Under the pieces are notes generated by a model. The model was not told where the DNA came from and searched no databases. It saw nothing but the letters and a program-made list of their open reading frames with translations. Shown here in pieces: positions 32,949 to 42,350 of a stretch of DNA of 64,000 bases (positions within the stretch are counted from its first letter, which is position 1; each line of letters starts with the position of its first letter). The stretch is from Lachnospiraceae bacterium A2 (GTDB lineage: Bacteria > Bacillota > Clostridia > Lachnospirales > Lachnospiraceae): positions 1,768,931 to 1,832,930 of the forward strand of contig KE159636.1 in NCBI GenBank assembly GCA_000403315.2. The letters run 5' to 3'. The position numbers and the translations under genes are program-made.

Positions 32949-35900
32949 ATGGGATTAAGGATCATGAGCCTGATATTGTCCGCTGCTTTGGCTGTCGGAA
33001 GCGGATATATCCAAGATGGGGAAAAATATGCTTTAGGGCCTAAAAAAGGGCAGCAAAACATAACAGAGGAAACCAATGGGCTGGAAACAGATGCAGAACA
33101 TAAAGAAAGATATGAAATAGGTGCAGGGCTAAAAGAAAGCATTGAATCAGAAACACATGAAAGGCCAGAAAAATACAATGGAATGGAGCAGGATTCCGGA
33201 TCAGAGAACTGCATCACAGAGGAAGAAATGCATCCGTTTGAATCAGAGGTTAAAAAAGTTCTTCCTGACAGCGTATCTATACCAATGTTCTATGGGGCGC
33301 AGGGAATCCATGATGAAAAGTATGTGACAAATGCAGGATATTTTTATATATTTGTCCGAAAGCAGGGGGACAGCCCAGAGCAAGGCCATTGGTACAGGCT
33401 GTTTATGGACGTCCCTTCCCTGACAGCCCAGAAACAGCAGAAAATTGCATGGGATATGAATTATATTGGAAAGATGCCAAAAAAAGAAATTACCCATGTC
33501 GGTGACTGGATTAAGCTTTTTGGGTTTCAGGCAAGTAACGAAGAAGATAATTATTCCCTGAAAATTGAAAATGGGAAAAGCTGGGAAAAGACAAGGCATG
33601 ACGGGTTCGGGACAGTTCCAGTTTTTGGGGAGCCTGATCCAAATCTGGAGCCAATGAAACCTTTGGGATACCCCATTGAGGAACGGTATTTCATGCTTTG
33701 TGGGAAACTCTTTTTTACCGTAAATGGATACAGGATGTATTTTGACAATTCTGTTTTCAAAGATATGGGAGGGATGGACATTGAACCAGAAAACAAGCAA
33801 ATACAGAAAAAAGACTCATTATTGGGTGAAGGTGAGGGTTCTTGGACAGGGGATGGCTATTTTAAGTTTGCCATTGATACAAATAATGTAGGGATGACAA
33901 ATTATGGGGCGTCAGGGGCATTCCACCATGCCATGTATGGCTTCTATCTGAAACCCAACCAATATACCATCCAGTACAATGCCAATGGGGGTACTGGGAC
34001 GGTGAAGAAACAGACGGCCACTTATGATACATCCCTGAGCCTTAGGAAAAACAGTTTTGTGCGGGAAGGTTATACCTTTAAAGGATGGAACATGGTAAAA
34101 ACTGGCGGTAAGGAGGAAACTGCTTATAAAAATGGCCAGAGCGTAAAAAACCTGACAGCGGAGCATGGGGGCAGTATTACCATGTATGCCCAATGGGAAC
34201 CAAATGTTTATGCCATTACCCTAGATAACCAACTGGCGCTGCCAGAATCGTCAGGGACAGGCACTATCTATGAAAAATATGAAAATGGATGGTATTTTGA
34301 TAAAAAATGCACCAACCTTTTGGCAGGAAAAAATACAAATGGAGCTATTTCAGCCCCAAAGAAAAAAGGGTATGTATTCCAGGGATATTATGATTCGGCT
34401 ACAGGCGGGACGCAAATGGTTAGCAGCAACGGAACAATGACTTCAGCGGGCATTGGGAATTACAGGCGTCTTGGCAATGCCACATGGTATGCCCAATATA
34501 AATATAAGGTATCTTGTGAAGATTTCGCAGATATTCCGTGCGATATGGGCAAAATCAATGGGGACGGAAGGGAAGAAGTAGGGGTTTCCATTTCCGGTGA
34601 AAATGGGAAAATAATTGTAGCAGCAGGGCAGGCAGGGTTTCAGGCGCTGCTTACTGGGAAGCCAGCTGGGACGAAAGTAGGGCAGTTTGTATCTTATGCA
34701 GCAGGCAGTTCCGCATCCGCTTATTCTGGAGGTGCTAAGGCTGCCACATTGCCTGCAGCGCCTAAGGAAGGGGCAGCATATCAGCTTACGGTGACTGCCC
34801 AAGGAAAAACATTATGCGACCGGACAGTGTATGTAAAGAATGGCAGGTTCCGAACCTTGGCAAAGCTTGGGGGCAAGGGGGAAAAAGAATCTTCTTATGG
34901 GGGCAGCATGGCCGGAAGCGATTGGGGCATAACGGATCCTGCGTATCTCTTGTACCAATATATGGGATGCAGTGAGCTGAAAAATATAAAGTCACCAGGG
35001 ACTGTGTGCCGTTATTTCCAGTATAAGCATGTGAATATGGCCTACAGCGGCAATGGAGCCACTTCCGGGCAAAATTTGTTGGAATATAATGTCCCTCTTG
35101 AAGCTGTTTACCATCTTCTGGGTAATCGGTTTGCAAGGGCAGAAACTAAGACAAAAGAAACGGCAGATGGGAAACCTTACCAATGTGAGGTAACATATAG
35201 CTTTGAAGGCTGGGAGTTAAGTGCAGATACCTCTTATCAGGCACAGCAAAAGGCAATAGCGCTGCATATTTATGGACAGGCCCAGAAAGACCATGCCATT
35301 TTGGGAAAAACCATAGAGCAGCTTGCTTCTTATCAGGCAGTTGGCGCTGCCCCAAATGGAGCCAACCCAACAGAGTATATCAATTTTTTGGCCAAGTGGG
35401 ATGCATTCCCGACGGTTGTGGTAACACCTGGGAACAGCCTTGAATTTTACGAGGGGGAGGAGGTTGCCAAGGAGGATTTGGTAAACTGCTTAACTGCCCA
35501 TGACGAGGAAGACAACCATAAGGAGAAATACCCATATGTACCGGATTTGAACAGTAGCGTGCGGATTACCAAAATTGTTTACCCTGCGTCCAAGAATGGG
35601 AGCCAGAAAGCTTATGAAAAAGTGTATACGGAGGATGTCCCGCAGGATTTCCGTCTGGATACCTATTACCTGAAATTAGAAAAAAGGGAAACGGTAAAAG
35701 TGAGGGTGACTTTTGCTGTGACAGACAGCAATGGGAACACCACAGAGGCAGAATTTCCTGTAAAAGTAAAATATAACAATTATCCAGAAATTAGCAGTGA
35801 TGAAACCTTCTATTATTTTAAGGAAGAAGCAAATCAGGGAGAAATTACCCCGGATGCTTTGAAAAAGCGTGCTGCTGCAACAGATGCGGAGGATGGGGAT

Positions 35901-36329
35901 TTGACAAGCAAGCTGGAAGTAAAAGATTTTGATGGGCAGGCGGTTAAGATGCAGACAGAGACACAGGCTGAATTTTATGCCACATACCAAGTGACAGACG
36001 CTTTTCGAAAGACTTCCTGCAAAACTGTCAAGCTTGTGGTAGTGGACGAGGACGCAGCCATAGCGGAATTGCCAAAGTATTATGTCCGCTATATTTCCAA
36101 TAATTATCTGGGTACTTTAGAACAGGGCTCCGTTTGGAGGGAGCCGGTAAATTATGCTTACCTTACACACGTCCTTGGAAATGAAACTGCTATGGAAACT
36201 TGGAAATTCACCCATGAAGACGTAGAAGCAGTAAAGGGATGGATAACTGGGGGCGGAACTGGGAATTGGAAAACCGGGAAAGACACAAACCGAAAATTTT
36301 TGCAGAAATTTTCCTATTGCAGGCAGTAA
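32949..36329 (+). CDS. Large exported protein with InlB B-repeat and Ig/DUF5011-like domains
   Basis: 1126 residues. A signal-peptide-like N-terminus (IMSLILSAALAVGSG) is followed by a polar linker to about residue 100, then a large N-terminal domain with a lectin-like feel (GWYF-type Trp/Tyr-rich strands). Near 335-415 is a clear InlB B-repeat: YTIQYNANGGTGTVKKQTA, YTFKGWNMV and ITMYAQWEP. A second diverged repeat ends at ATWYAQYKYK. The C-terminal third holds two DUF5011/cadherin-like domains (ADAEDGDLT-type TDAEDGDLTSKLEV). No LPXTG or other anchor is seen. ATG follows AAAGGAGG. Probably the surface adhesin or cargo of the locus. Confidence 0.75.
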   Translation: MGLRIMSLILSAALAVGSGYIQDGEKYALGPKKGQQNITEETNGLETDAEHKERYEIGAGLKESIESETHERPEKYNGMEQDSGSENCITEEEMHPFESEVKKVLPDSVSIPMFYGAQGIHDEKYVTNAGYFYIFVRKQGDSPEQGHWYRLFMDVPSLTAQKQQKIAWDMNYIGKMPKKEITHVGDWIKLFGFQASNEEDNYSLKIENGKSWEKTRHDGFGTVPVFGEPDPNLEPMKPLGYPIEERYFMLCGKLFFTVNGYRMYFDNSVFKDMGGMDIEPENKQIQKKDSLLGEGEGSWTGDGYFKFAIDTNNVGMTNYGASGAFHHAMYGFYLKPNQYTIQYNANGGTGTVKKQTATYDTSLSLRKNSFVREGYTFKGWNMVKTGGKEETAYKNGQSVKNLTAEHGGSITMYAQWEPNVYAITLDNQLALPESSGTGTIYEKYENGWYFDKKCTNLLAGKNTNGAISAPKKKGYVFQGYYDSATGGTQMVSSNGTMTSAGIGNYRRLGNATWYAQYKYKVSCEDFADIPCDMGKINGDGREEVGVSISGENGKIIVAAGQAGFQALLTGKPAGTKVGQFVSYAAGSSASAYSGGAKAATLPAAPKEGAAYQLTVTAQGKTLCDRTVYVKNGRFRTLAKLGGKGEKESSYGGSMAGSDWGITDPAYLLYQYMGCSELKNIKSPGTVCRYFQYKHVNMAYSGNGATSGQNLLEYNVPLEAVYHLLGNRFARAETKTKETADGKPYQCEVTYSFEGWELSADTSYQAQQKAIALHIYGQAQKDHAILGKTIEQLASYQAVGAAPNGANPTEYINFLAKWDAFPTVVVTPGNSLEFYEGEEVAKEDLVNCLTAHDEEDNHKEKYPYVPDLNSSVRITKIVYPASKNGSQKAYEKVYTEDVPQDFRLDTYYLKLEKRETVKVRVTFAVTDSNGNTTEAEFPVKVKYNNYPEISSDETFYYFKEEANQGEITPDALKKRAAATDAEDGDLTSKLEVKDFDGQAVKMQTETQAEFYATYQVTDAFRKTSCKTVKLVVVDEDAAIAELPKYYVRYISNNYLGTLEQGSVWREPVNYAYLTHVLGNETAMETWKFTHEDVEAVKGWITGGGTGNWKTGKDTNRKFLQKFSYCRQ

Positions 36330-36337
36330 GATGGCTT

Positions 36338-36371
36338 TGCGGCGGGTTCAAATTACAGGAAACCCGCCGCA
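36338..36371. terminator. Hairpin between convergent genes
   Basis: TGCGGCGGGTT (36338-36348) pairs perfectly with AACCCGCCGCA (36361-36371). It lies between the end of the large exoprotein gene and the end of the minus-strand gene at 36455, so it may stop both transcripts, although T-runs are poor. Confidence 0.55.
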
Positions 36372-36454
36372 GTGTGAAAAGGATTTATGATACTCAGAAA
36401 TTCGGTTGGCTGATTTGGCACTTTGGTGCTTCCGTAATGGATATTATACAGGAT

Positions 36455-37597
36455 TTAATTTGCGGCTTTTTGGGCAAAAGAAGTATCTACCAAATCCTGG
36501 TAAGCTGGGCGTTTTGCAAGTTCCCCTGCATCTGAAAGGATGTCAAGGAGCAGCCCAAAGCTGGATTCTTCGAAAATAAGGTTTTCTTTCCAAGTGTCCT
36601 GTTCATGGTATCTGGTGACAATAGCAGTCAGTGTTTCCATATCTGTTTCCTTAAACTGCGGTGCAATGGCTTCTGCAATTTCTTCCGGGCTGTGCTGGAG
36701 GGTGTAATCCATGCCTTTCTGGAGGGCATTGGTAAACTGTTGGATTATGTCCGGGTGTTCTTCCATATAACTGGATTTTGCACTGAACGCAGTGTAGGGC
36801 ACGTAGCCGGAATCTACCCCTAGGGATGCCACCACATATCCGGCTCCTTCCGTTTCCAGTGCAGTTGCCCCGGGCTCAAACTCGACGGAAAAATCGCCTT
36901 TTCCGCCAGAGAAGGCAGCGGCAGTGGAGCCAAAGTCGATACTTTGGTCGATGGTGAGGTCTTTGGAAGGGTCAATGTTATTTTGCCTTAAAATGTACTC
37001 AAATACCATTTGGGGCATACCGCCCTTCCTTCCCCCGAGGACTTCATGGCCGCAAATATCCTGCCAGGAAAAGTCTGGAAGTTCTTCCCGGGCTACCAGA
37101 AAATTCCCGGCACGCTGGGTAAGCTGGGCAAAATTAACGACACGGTCATTAGAACCTTCATTGTAAGTGTAGACCGTGGTTTCCGGCCCCATGAACCCAA
37201 TATCCGCTTCGCCGGAAAGGACGGCCGTCATGGTTTTATCTGCGCCAAACCCAGTGACAAGATTAAGATTAATATTTTCTTCTGCGAAGTAGTCTTTTTC
37301 AATAGCAACATACATTGGTGCATAGAAAATGGAGTGTGCAACTTCATTTAAAGTAACGTCTACGGGTGTGCTTTGGGAAGTATTTTCAGATGGTTGGGCG
37401 GAAGTACTGTTGGAATCATTTTCAGATACAGTTTCTGTGGTACCATCTTTTGCATCTTGTTCTGGCGAGTCCGAGGAAGAAACTTTCGGGTCATGGCCGG
37501 AAGTGTTTTTTGAGGTTTTGCCGCATCCGGCGAAAGCCATTACCAGAATTGTAAGGCATATGGCCAGCGGCAGGAACCGTGTTGCAAATTTTTTCAT
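36455..37597 (-). CDS. ABC substrate-binding lipoprotein, NitT/TauT (NMT1-like)
   Basis: 380 residues. The lipoprotein signal MKKFATRFLPLAICLTILVM ends at AFAGCG; a Ser/Glu/Thr-rich linker of about 65 residues leads to the binding domain. The domain begins SIFYAPMYVAIEKDYFAEEN, the standard NMT1/SsuA-like opening, and shows ADIGFMGPE. The start at 37597 has GGAGGAGAT; the frame extends upstream but the region contains no conserved sequence. No permease or ATPase lies next to it. A same-class permease and a broken ATPase lie at 60370-61807 and might have been its partners. Ligand unknown (thiamine precursors, sulfonates or similar). Confidence 0.82.
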   Translation of the reverse strand: MKKFATRFLPLAICLTILVMAFAGCGKTSKNTSGHDPKVSSSDSPEQDAKDGTTETVSENDSNSTSAQPSENTSQSTPVDVTLNEVAHSIFYAPMYVAIEKDYFAEENINLNLVTGFGADKTMTAVLSGEADIGFMGPETTVYTYNEGSNDRVVNFAQLTQRAGNFLVAREELPDFSWQDICGHEVLGGRKGGMPQMVFEYILRQNNIDPSKDLTIDQSIDFGSTAAAFSGGKGDFSVEFEPGATALETEGAGYVVASLGVDSGYVPYTAFSAKSSYMEEHPDIIQQFTNALQKGMDYTLQHSPEEIAEAIAPQFKETDMETLTAIVTRYHEQDTWKENLIFEESSFGLLLDILSDAGELAKRPAYQDLVDTSFAQKAAN

Positions 37598-37767
37598 AAT
37601 CTCCTCCATCCTATCGGAATTTTGGCATTTACAGGGAAACAGGTTCTGTAGATGCACTGTTTTTATTACAGTATGAAACAACTGAAAAATGTGTGCATCT
37701 CTTGGCGGCTGTAGGGCTATAGGTGTCCTGAATAGTTTTACACTGAAATAGGGCATAAATGATATTC

Positions 37768-37796
37768 TTGCATTTTTTAGATAAAACAGCTAAAAT
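37768..37796 (+). promoter_or_regulatory. Sigma-A promoter for the PHP gene
   Basis: TTGCAT at 37768-37773, a 17-bp spacer and TAAAAT at 37791-37796. Its position rules out the ATG at 37759 as the start of the downstream gene. Confidence 0.6.
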
Positions 37797-37830
37797 AGAA
37801 ACAGAATTTTATATGGAAAAGAGGAAAATT

Positions 37831-38553
37831 ATGCTGGATATCATGGATTTACATACCCACACAATTGTAAGCGGGCATGCTTATAATACCCGGAATGAAA
37901 TGATTCAGGCAGCGGAGGGGAAAGGGCTTGAGATTTATGCAGTCACAGAACATGCGCCTGCTATGCCGGGAAGCTGCCGCAATATGTATTTTGTGAATTA
38001 TAAAGTGCTGCCAAGGAAACATGGGGATATGGCAGTGCTGTATGGGGCAGAGCTGAATATTTTGGATTTTGCAGGCCGGGTGGATCTGCCGGAGTCTATT
38101 CTGCGGGATATGGACTTGACGCTTGCAAGCATCCATATGCCTTGTTATGTGTCAGGCACTGCAAAGGAGAATACAGATGCTTATGTAGGGGCGATGAAAA
38201 ACCCATACATCAACATAATTGCGCATCCTGACGACGGGCGTTTCCCCATTGATTATGAGAGGTTAGTAAAGGCGGCAAGGGAGTACCATGTAATTCTGGA
38301 AGTAAATAATGCTTCCCTGGCTCCGGGAAGTTTCCGGGGAAATCCCCGGGACAAGTATCAGGAAATGCTGGAATTATGCAAAATTTACCAAGTACCAGTG
38401 GTGATGGATTCCGATGCCCATGCGGATGTACAGGTGGGCAGCCATGAACTGGCGCAGGAAATGCTGGACCTGACTGGGTTCCCGGAAGAACTAGTAGTAA
38501 ACAGCAGCCGGGAAATATTAAAGGAATATATCAATAAAGGGTATTTGCTGTAA
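37831..38553 (+). CDS. PHP domain phosphoesterase (YcdX-like)
   Basis: 240 residues. Metal-binding PHP motifs: DLHTHTIVSGH at the N-terminus, TEHAPAMPG, ASIHMP, IIAHPDDGRF and the C-terminal DSDAHADVQVG. The family hydrolyses phosphate monoesters with three metal ions. ATG at 37831 is chosen because AAGAGGAAAATT lies directly upstream and the promoter ends at 37796; ATG 37813 is a less likely alternative. Cytosolic. The substrate is not evident. Confidence 0.88.
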   Translation: MLDIMDLHTHTIVSGHAYNTRNEMIQAAEGKGLEIYAVTEHAPAMPGSCRNMYFVNYKVLPRKHGDMAVLYGAELNILDFAGRVDLPESILRDMDLTLASIHMPCYVSGTAKENTDAYVGAMKNPYINIIAHPDDGRFPIDYERLVKAAREYHVILEVNNASLAPGSFRGNPRDKYQEMLELCKIYQVPVVMDSDAHADVQVGSHELAQEMLDLTGFPEELVVNSSREILKEYINKGYLL

Positions 38554-38677
38554 AAGTGAGGGAAACAGCATGGCTTCTGCCCAATGGGCAACTATGTTTT
38601 GCAGCTTATCTCAGGCATAGCAAAAATATGTATTTACTTCATAACTTTAGTATGATAAAATCACGGAAGGAGGGGTT

Positions 38678-38695
38678 ATGGAAAAAGAATTTTAA
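38678..38695 (+). other. Five-codon mini-ORF with perfect SD upstream of the TrpR-like gene
   Basis: GGAAGGAGGGGTT is followed by ATG GAA AAA GAA TTT TAA, a peptide MEKEF, 28 bp before the start of the regulator gene. The SD is stronger than that of the downstream gene. It could be a translational leader or a remnant. No supporting hairpin seen. Confidence 0.35.
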
Positions 38696-38723
38696 GAGAA
38701 ACATTACATAAGGAGAATGGCAT

Positions 38724-39026
38724 ATGAGCAAGAAATTAAGGACAGAAGCCGTAGACCATTTGTTTGAAGCAATATTGTGTCTGGAAAGTAAAGAGGAGTG
38801 CTATACTTTCTTTGAAGATGTATGCACGGTCAATGAATTGCTGTCCCTGTCCCAAAGATTTGAAGTTGCAAGGATGCTCCGGGCACAGAAAACATACCTT
38901 GATATTGCAGAGAAAACAGGCGCGTCTACAGCTACCATCAGTAGGGTGAACCGTTCCCTGAACTATGGGAATGATGGATATGACATGGTATTTGCCAGAA
39001 TGGAACCAGAAAAAGATGAGGGTTGA
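38724..39026 (+). CDS. YerC/YecD family TrpR-related DNA-binding protein
   Basis: 100 residues. TrpR-superfamily fold: an N-terminal dimerisation part, LLSLSQRFEVARML, then the helix-turn-helix TYLDIAEKTGASTATISRVNR. The YerC group lacks the tryptophan-binding residues of E. coli TrpR, and its ligand is not known to me. AAGGAGAAT precedes the ATG. In Bacillus subtilis yerC lies near pcrA, and pcrA is also close here (39999), so the neighbourhood is partly conserved. Confidence 0.9.
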   Translation: MSKKLRTEAVDHLFEAILCLESKEECYTFFEDVCTVNELLSLSQRFEVARMLRAQKTYLDIAEKTGASTATISRVNRSLNYGNDGYDMVFARMEPEKDEG

Positions 39027-39227
39027 TAAAGGGCTGTAAAAGCTAAAAGCGCTGGGGATGCCCCATGTACAGCCAGGGTATTGTGCACAGTGAATTCCAG
39101 AAGAAATATTTTTAATATTGGCACAGTATCCTGGCAATGCGGCATCCCGGACAGCATATATAGTTCCGCGGGCAATGTAGCCCCGTTATGTTGTGGCATC
39201 CCATTGCTGCAGCATCCAAAGACACGC

Positions 39228-39851
39228 CTATTTCTTGGTACGCTTCTCAGGAGCTTTGCTCGTTTCAGCAATCCTTGCGTCAATTATTTTTTCAATTAAT
39301 TGCTTTTTTACATAGACATCAAAGCTTAACATGCACAGGAAGGAAAAATGCTGTAAATCATCTTGTTCTTCTTTAGGCGCACCCGGGAATGTTTGCTGGC
39401 TGGTATGGTATTTTCTGGTTATGTCTTTTTGCAGGTTCTTAATTTCAGATTCTTCTAAGCGGAATACTTCCGAGTAGATTTCTTCTAAGTTACATTCCTT
39501 ATCGGAGGCAAAGTAGCGGTCTGTAATGGGGTTTAAAATCGCCTGAATGTCGCCAATGCTTAAGATGTTTTTAAAATAGTAAATAAATATCAGGGCAAGC
39601 AGGTGCTCCTTGGAATATTTTTTCTTGACAGGGGGCGGAAGCAGGTTGTTTTTGGCATAATTATTAATCATTGTTTTTGTCAGTACCTTGTCTTCCGGGT
39701 GGCGTTTGGAAATGGAAAGCCGGTCATCCATAAAGGTGGTGACTTGGTCCATGTACAAATCAATATTGGGCAGTTCTTCCGGCTTAATATAATCTATCCG
39801 GGCCAGGCTTTCCAGTATGCTGTTTAACAAATCTTTTTCATCTATTGTCAT
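39228..39851 (-). CDS. DUF1836 domain protein
   Basis: 207 residues, on the minus strand and divergent from pcrA. The DUF1836 core includes NIDLYMDQVTTFMDD, LTKTMINNYAKNNLLPPPVK and YSKEHLLALIFIYYFKN, which looks like a MerR-like winged helix followed by a helical domain; a role in regulation is plausible. The ATG at 39851 is preceded by GAGGTGAAAC. The C-terminus is basic (APEKRTKK). No TM or signal sequence. Function not established. Confidence 0.85.
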   Translation of the reverse strand: MTIDEKDLLNSILESLARIDYIKPEELPNIDLYMDQVTTFMDDRLSISKRHPEDKVLTKTMINNYAKNNLLPPPVKKKYSKEHLLALIFIYYFKNILSIGDIQAILNPITDRYFASDKECNLEEIYSEVFRLEESEIKNLQKDITRKYHTSQQTFPGAPKEEQDDLQHFSFLCMLSFDVYVKKQLIEKIIDARIAETSKAPEKRTKK

Positions 39852-39937
39852 TTGTTTCACCTCAAAAAACATTATATAGTAATAAAAACCAGATAACAAG
39901 TATTTTATTTATTTTTCAGAAATTGATGGGAAACAGG

Positions 39938-39966
39938 TTGAAAAATGACGAAATATTTACTATAAT
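39938..39966 (+). promoter_or_regulatory. Sigma-A promoter for pcrA
   Basis: TTGAAA at 39938-39943, a 17-bp spacer and a perfect TATAAT at 39961-39966, ending 32 bp before the pcrA start. Confidence 0.7.
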
Positions 39967-39998
39967 AAACGTATGTTTGAATTTTGAGAGGAAAAAAT

Positions 39999-42248
39999 AT
40001 GAGAGTATATGATAATTTGAATCCCATGCAGCAAGAGGCAGTATTCCACACAGAGGGACCGGTATTGGTACTGGCAGGCGCAGGTTCCGGGAAAACCCGG
40101 GTCTTAACCCACCGGGCCGTTTATCTGATAGAGGAAAAGGGTGTAAACCCTTGGCATGTTATGGCTATTACATTTACCAACAAGGCGGCAGGGGAAATGA
40201 GGGAACGCATTGACAAGCTGGTAGGGTACGGCTCAGAGAGTGTCTGGGTATCCACCTTCCACTCCACCTGCGTGAGAATTTTAAGGCGTTACATAGACCG
40301 TTTGGGGTATGGAACAAATTTCACAATTTACGATGCAGATGACCAGAAGGTTTTGATGAAGGATATCTGCAAGCGGTTAAATATTGACACAAAGGTTTAT
40401 AAGGAAAAAAGCTTTTTGGGAGTTATTTCTTCTGCCAAGGATGAATTGGTTTCACCGGAAGAATTTACCCTGCGGGCAGCAGGGGATTTTGCCAGGGAAA
40501 AGCAGGCAGCAGTTTACCGGGAATACCAGGCGGAACTGAGGAAAAATAACGCGCTGGATTTTGATGACCTGATTGTGAAGACGGTGGAGCTGTTCCAAAG
40601 CGATGCGGAGGTTTTGGAAAATTATCAGGAGCGGTTCCGCTATATTATGGTGGACGAGTATCAGGACACCAATACCGCCCAGTTTTACCTGATTAAGCTT
40701 TTGGCCGGAAAATACCGGAACCTGTGCGTGGTGGGGGACGACGACCAGTCGATTTATAAATTCCGGGGTGCAAATATTAAGAATATTCTGAATTTTGAGG
40801 AGATCTATCCTGACGCAAGGGTAATTAAGCTGGAACAGAATTACCGTTCCACTGGAAATATCTTAAGCGCCGCTAACCTTGTCATTGCCAATAATGTGGG
40901 AAGGAAGGCAAAGGAACTGTGGACAGAGAATGAAGAAGGGGAAAAGATAGATTTTGGGCAGTATGAGAATGGCTATGAGGAAGCGGAGCATATTGTAGGG
41001 GATATCCAGAAGAAGGTGCGGGAAGGCAGGTATCAGTATGGGGACTGCGCCATCCTGTACCGGACAAATGCCCAGTCCCGCCTGTTTGAAGAAAAATTTG
41101 TTGTATCCAATATCCCTTACCGGATTGTGGGCGGCGTTAACTTCTATGCCAGAAAAGAGATCAAGGATTTGCTGGCTTATTTAAAGACCATTGACAATGG
41201 GATGGATGATTTGGCAGTCCGCAGGATTATTAATGTGCCGAAACGGGGAATAGGGGCGGCCACTTTAAACCGTGTGCAGGCTTATGCAGAGGAACAGGGG
41301 CTTAGTTTTTACAATGCTTTGCGGATGGCGGAAGAAATACCCTCAATTGGCAAGGCAAGCATAAAAATCAGGGCATTTGTGAATTTTATCCAGACAATGC
41401 GCAGCAAAGTGGAATTTCTGGACGTGTCCCAATTATTGCAGGAAATTATTGAGGAAACTGGGTATGTAGCAGAACTGGAAGCGGAAGGCTCTGACGAAGC
41501 CCGGGCAAGGATTGAAAATATTGATGAATTAATCAGCAAAGTGGTGGCTTATGAAGAATCAGAGGAAACGCCAACCTTAGGTGGGTTTTTGGAAGAAGTG
41601 GCGTTGGTGGCTGATATAGACAGCTTACAGGAAGGCAGCGATTATGTAGTTCTTATGACGCTGCACAGTGCAAAAGGGCTGGAATTCCCTAACGTATATC
41701 TGGCAGGGATGGAAGATGGGATTTTCCCCAGCTATATGACGATTATTTCTGATGACCCTTCTGACATAGAGGAAGAACGCAGGCTATGTTATGTGGGCAT
41801 TACCCGTGCCATGAAGGATTTATCCATTACCTGTGCAAAACAGCGCATGATACGGGGAGAAACCCAGTACAATAAAGTGTCCCGGTTTGTAAAGGAAATC
41901 CCAAGGAACCTGCTGGGCGGCATGGTGCGGCAGCAGGAAACGAGGGCAGAGGCGCAGGAGCCTTCCGGGCAGTCCTTCCGTCAGACGGCGTCCAAGGTAA
42001 AACCTGTGTTCAGCACCCGGAATGCCTATCAGCCCAAGGCTTACAAAAGCAATTCTTTTGCCAGCAGCAGCACAGATAAGATAACTTTGGAATATACTAA
42101 TGGGGACCGGGTCAGACATATGAAATTTGGTGAAGGCACCGTCACGCAGATTGTGGAAGGCGGACGTGACTTTGAAGTGACAGTGGATTTTGACCGGGTC
42201 GGCACAAAAAAAATGTTTGCTTCATTTGCAAAACTAAAAAAAGTATAA
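39999..42248 (+). CDS. pcrA: ATP-dependent DNA helicase PcrA (UvrD/Rep family)
   Basis: 749-residue SF1A helicase, 3'-5' polarity. Motif I AGAGSGKTRVLT, motif Ia ITFTNKAAGEMR, motif II VDEYQDTN, motif III GDDDQSIYKFRGA, motif IV EQNYRST, motif V TLHSAKGLEF and motif VI YVGITRAM are all readable. The C-terminus carries the PcrA-type tudor-like tail (NGDRVRHMKFGEGTV). The start at 39999 has GAGAGGAAAA and lies just below a strong promoter. It acts in repair, in rolling-circle replication and in removing RecA or RNA polymerase from DNA. Confidence 0.96.
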   Translation: MRVYDNLNPMQQEAVFHTEGPVLVLAGAGSGKTRVLTHRAVYLIEEKGVNPWHVMAITFTNKAAGEMRERIDKLVGYGSESVWVSTFHSTCVRILRRYIDRLGYGTNFTIYDADDQKVLMKDICKRLNIDTKVYKEKSFLGVISSAKDELVSPEEFTLRAAGDFAREKQAAVYREYQAELRKNNALDFDDLIVKTVELFQSDAEVLENYQERFRYIMVDEYQDTNTAQFYLIKLLAGKYRNLCVVGDDDQSIYKFRGANIKNILNFEEIYPDARVIKLEQNYRSTGNILSAANLVIANNVGRKAKELWTENEEGEKIDFGQYENGYEEAEHIVGDIQKKVREGRYQYGDCAILYRTNAQSRLFEEKFVVSNIPYRIVGGVNFYARKEIKDLLAYLKTIDNGMDDLAVRRIINVPKRGIGAATLNRVQAYAEEQGLSFYNALRMAEEIPSIGKASIKIRAFVNFIQTMRSKVEFLDVSQLLQEIIEETGYVAELEAEGSDEARARIENIDELISKVVAYEESEETPTLGGFLEEVALVADIDSLQEGSDYVVLMTLHSAKGLEFPNVYLAGMEDGIFPSYMTIISDDPSDIEEERRLCYVGITRAMKDLSITCAKQRMIRGETQYNKVSRFVKEIPRNLLGGMVRQQETRAEAQEPSGQSFRQTASKVKPVFSTRNAYQPKAYKSNSFASSSTDKITLEYTNGDRVRHMKFGEGTVTQIVEGGRDFEVTVDFDRVGTKKMFASFAKLKKV

Positions 42249-42350
42249 AATTTCAAAAAATCGGTATGCTAATGAGTAAATATGTGTTATAATTACAAAA
42301 ACAGCAGGTTGAGCCTTTCAACCATAAAAAGAGGAGAAGGAGCGGTAATC

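Noticed and set aside
37759..37830. Earlier ATG starts for the PHP gene
   Set aside because: The promoter (37768-37796) overlaps the first, and the SD fits the ATG at 37831 best.
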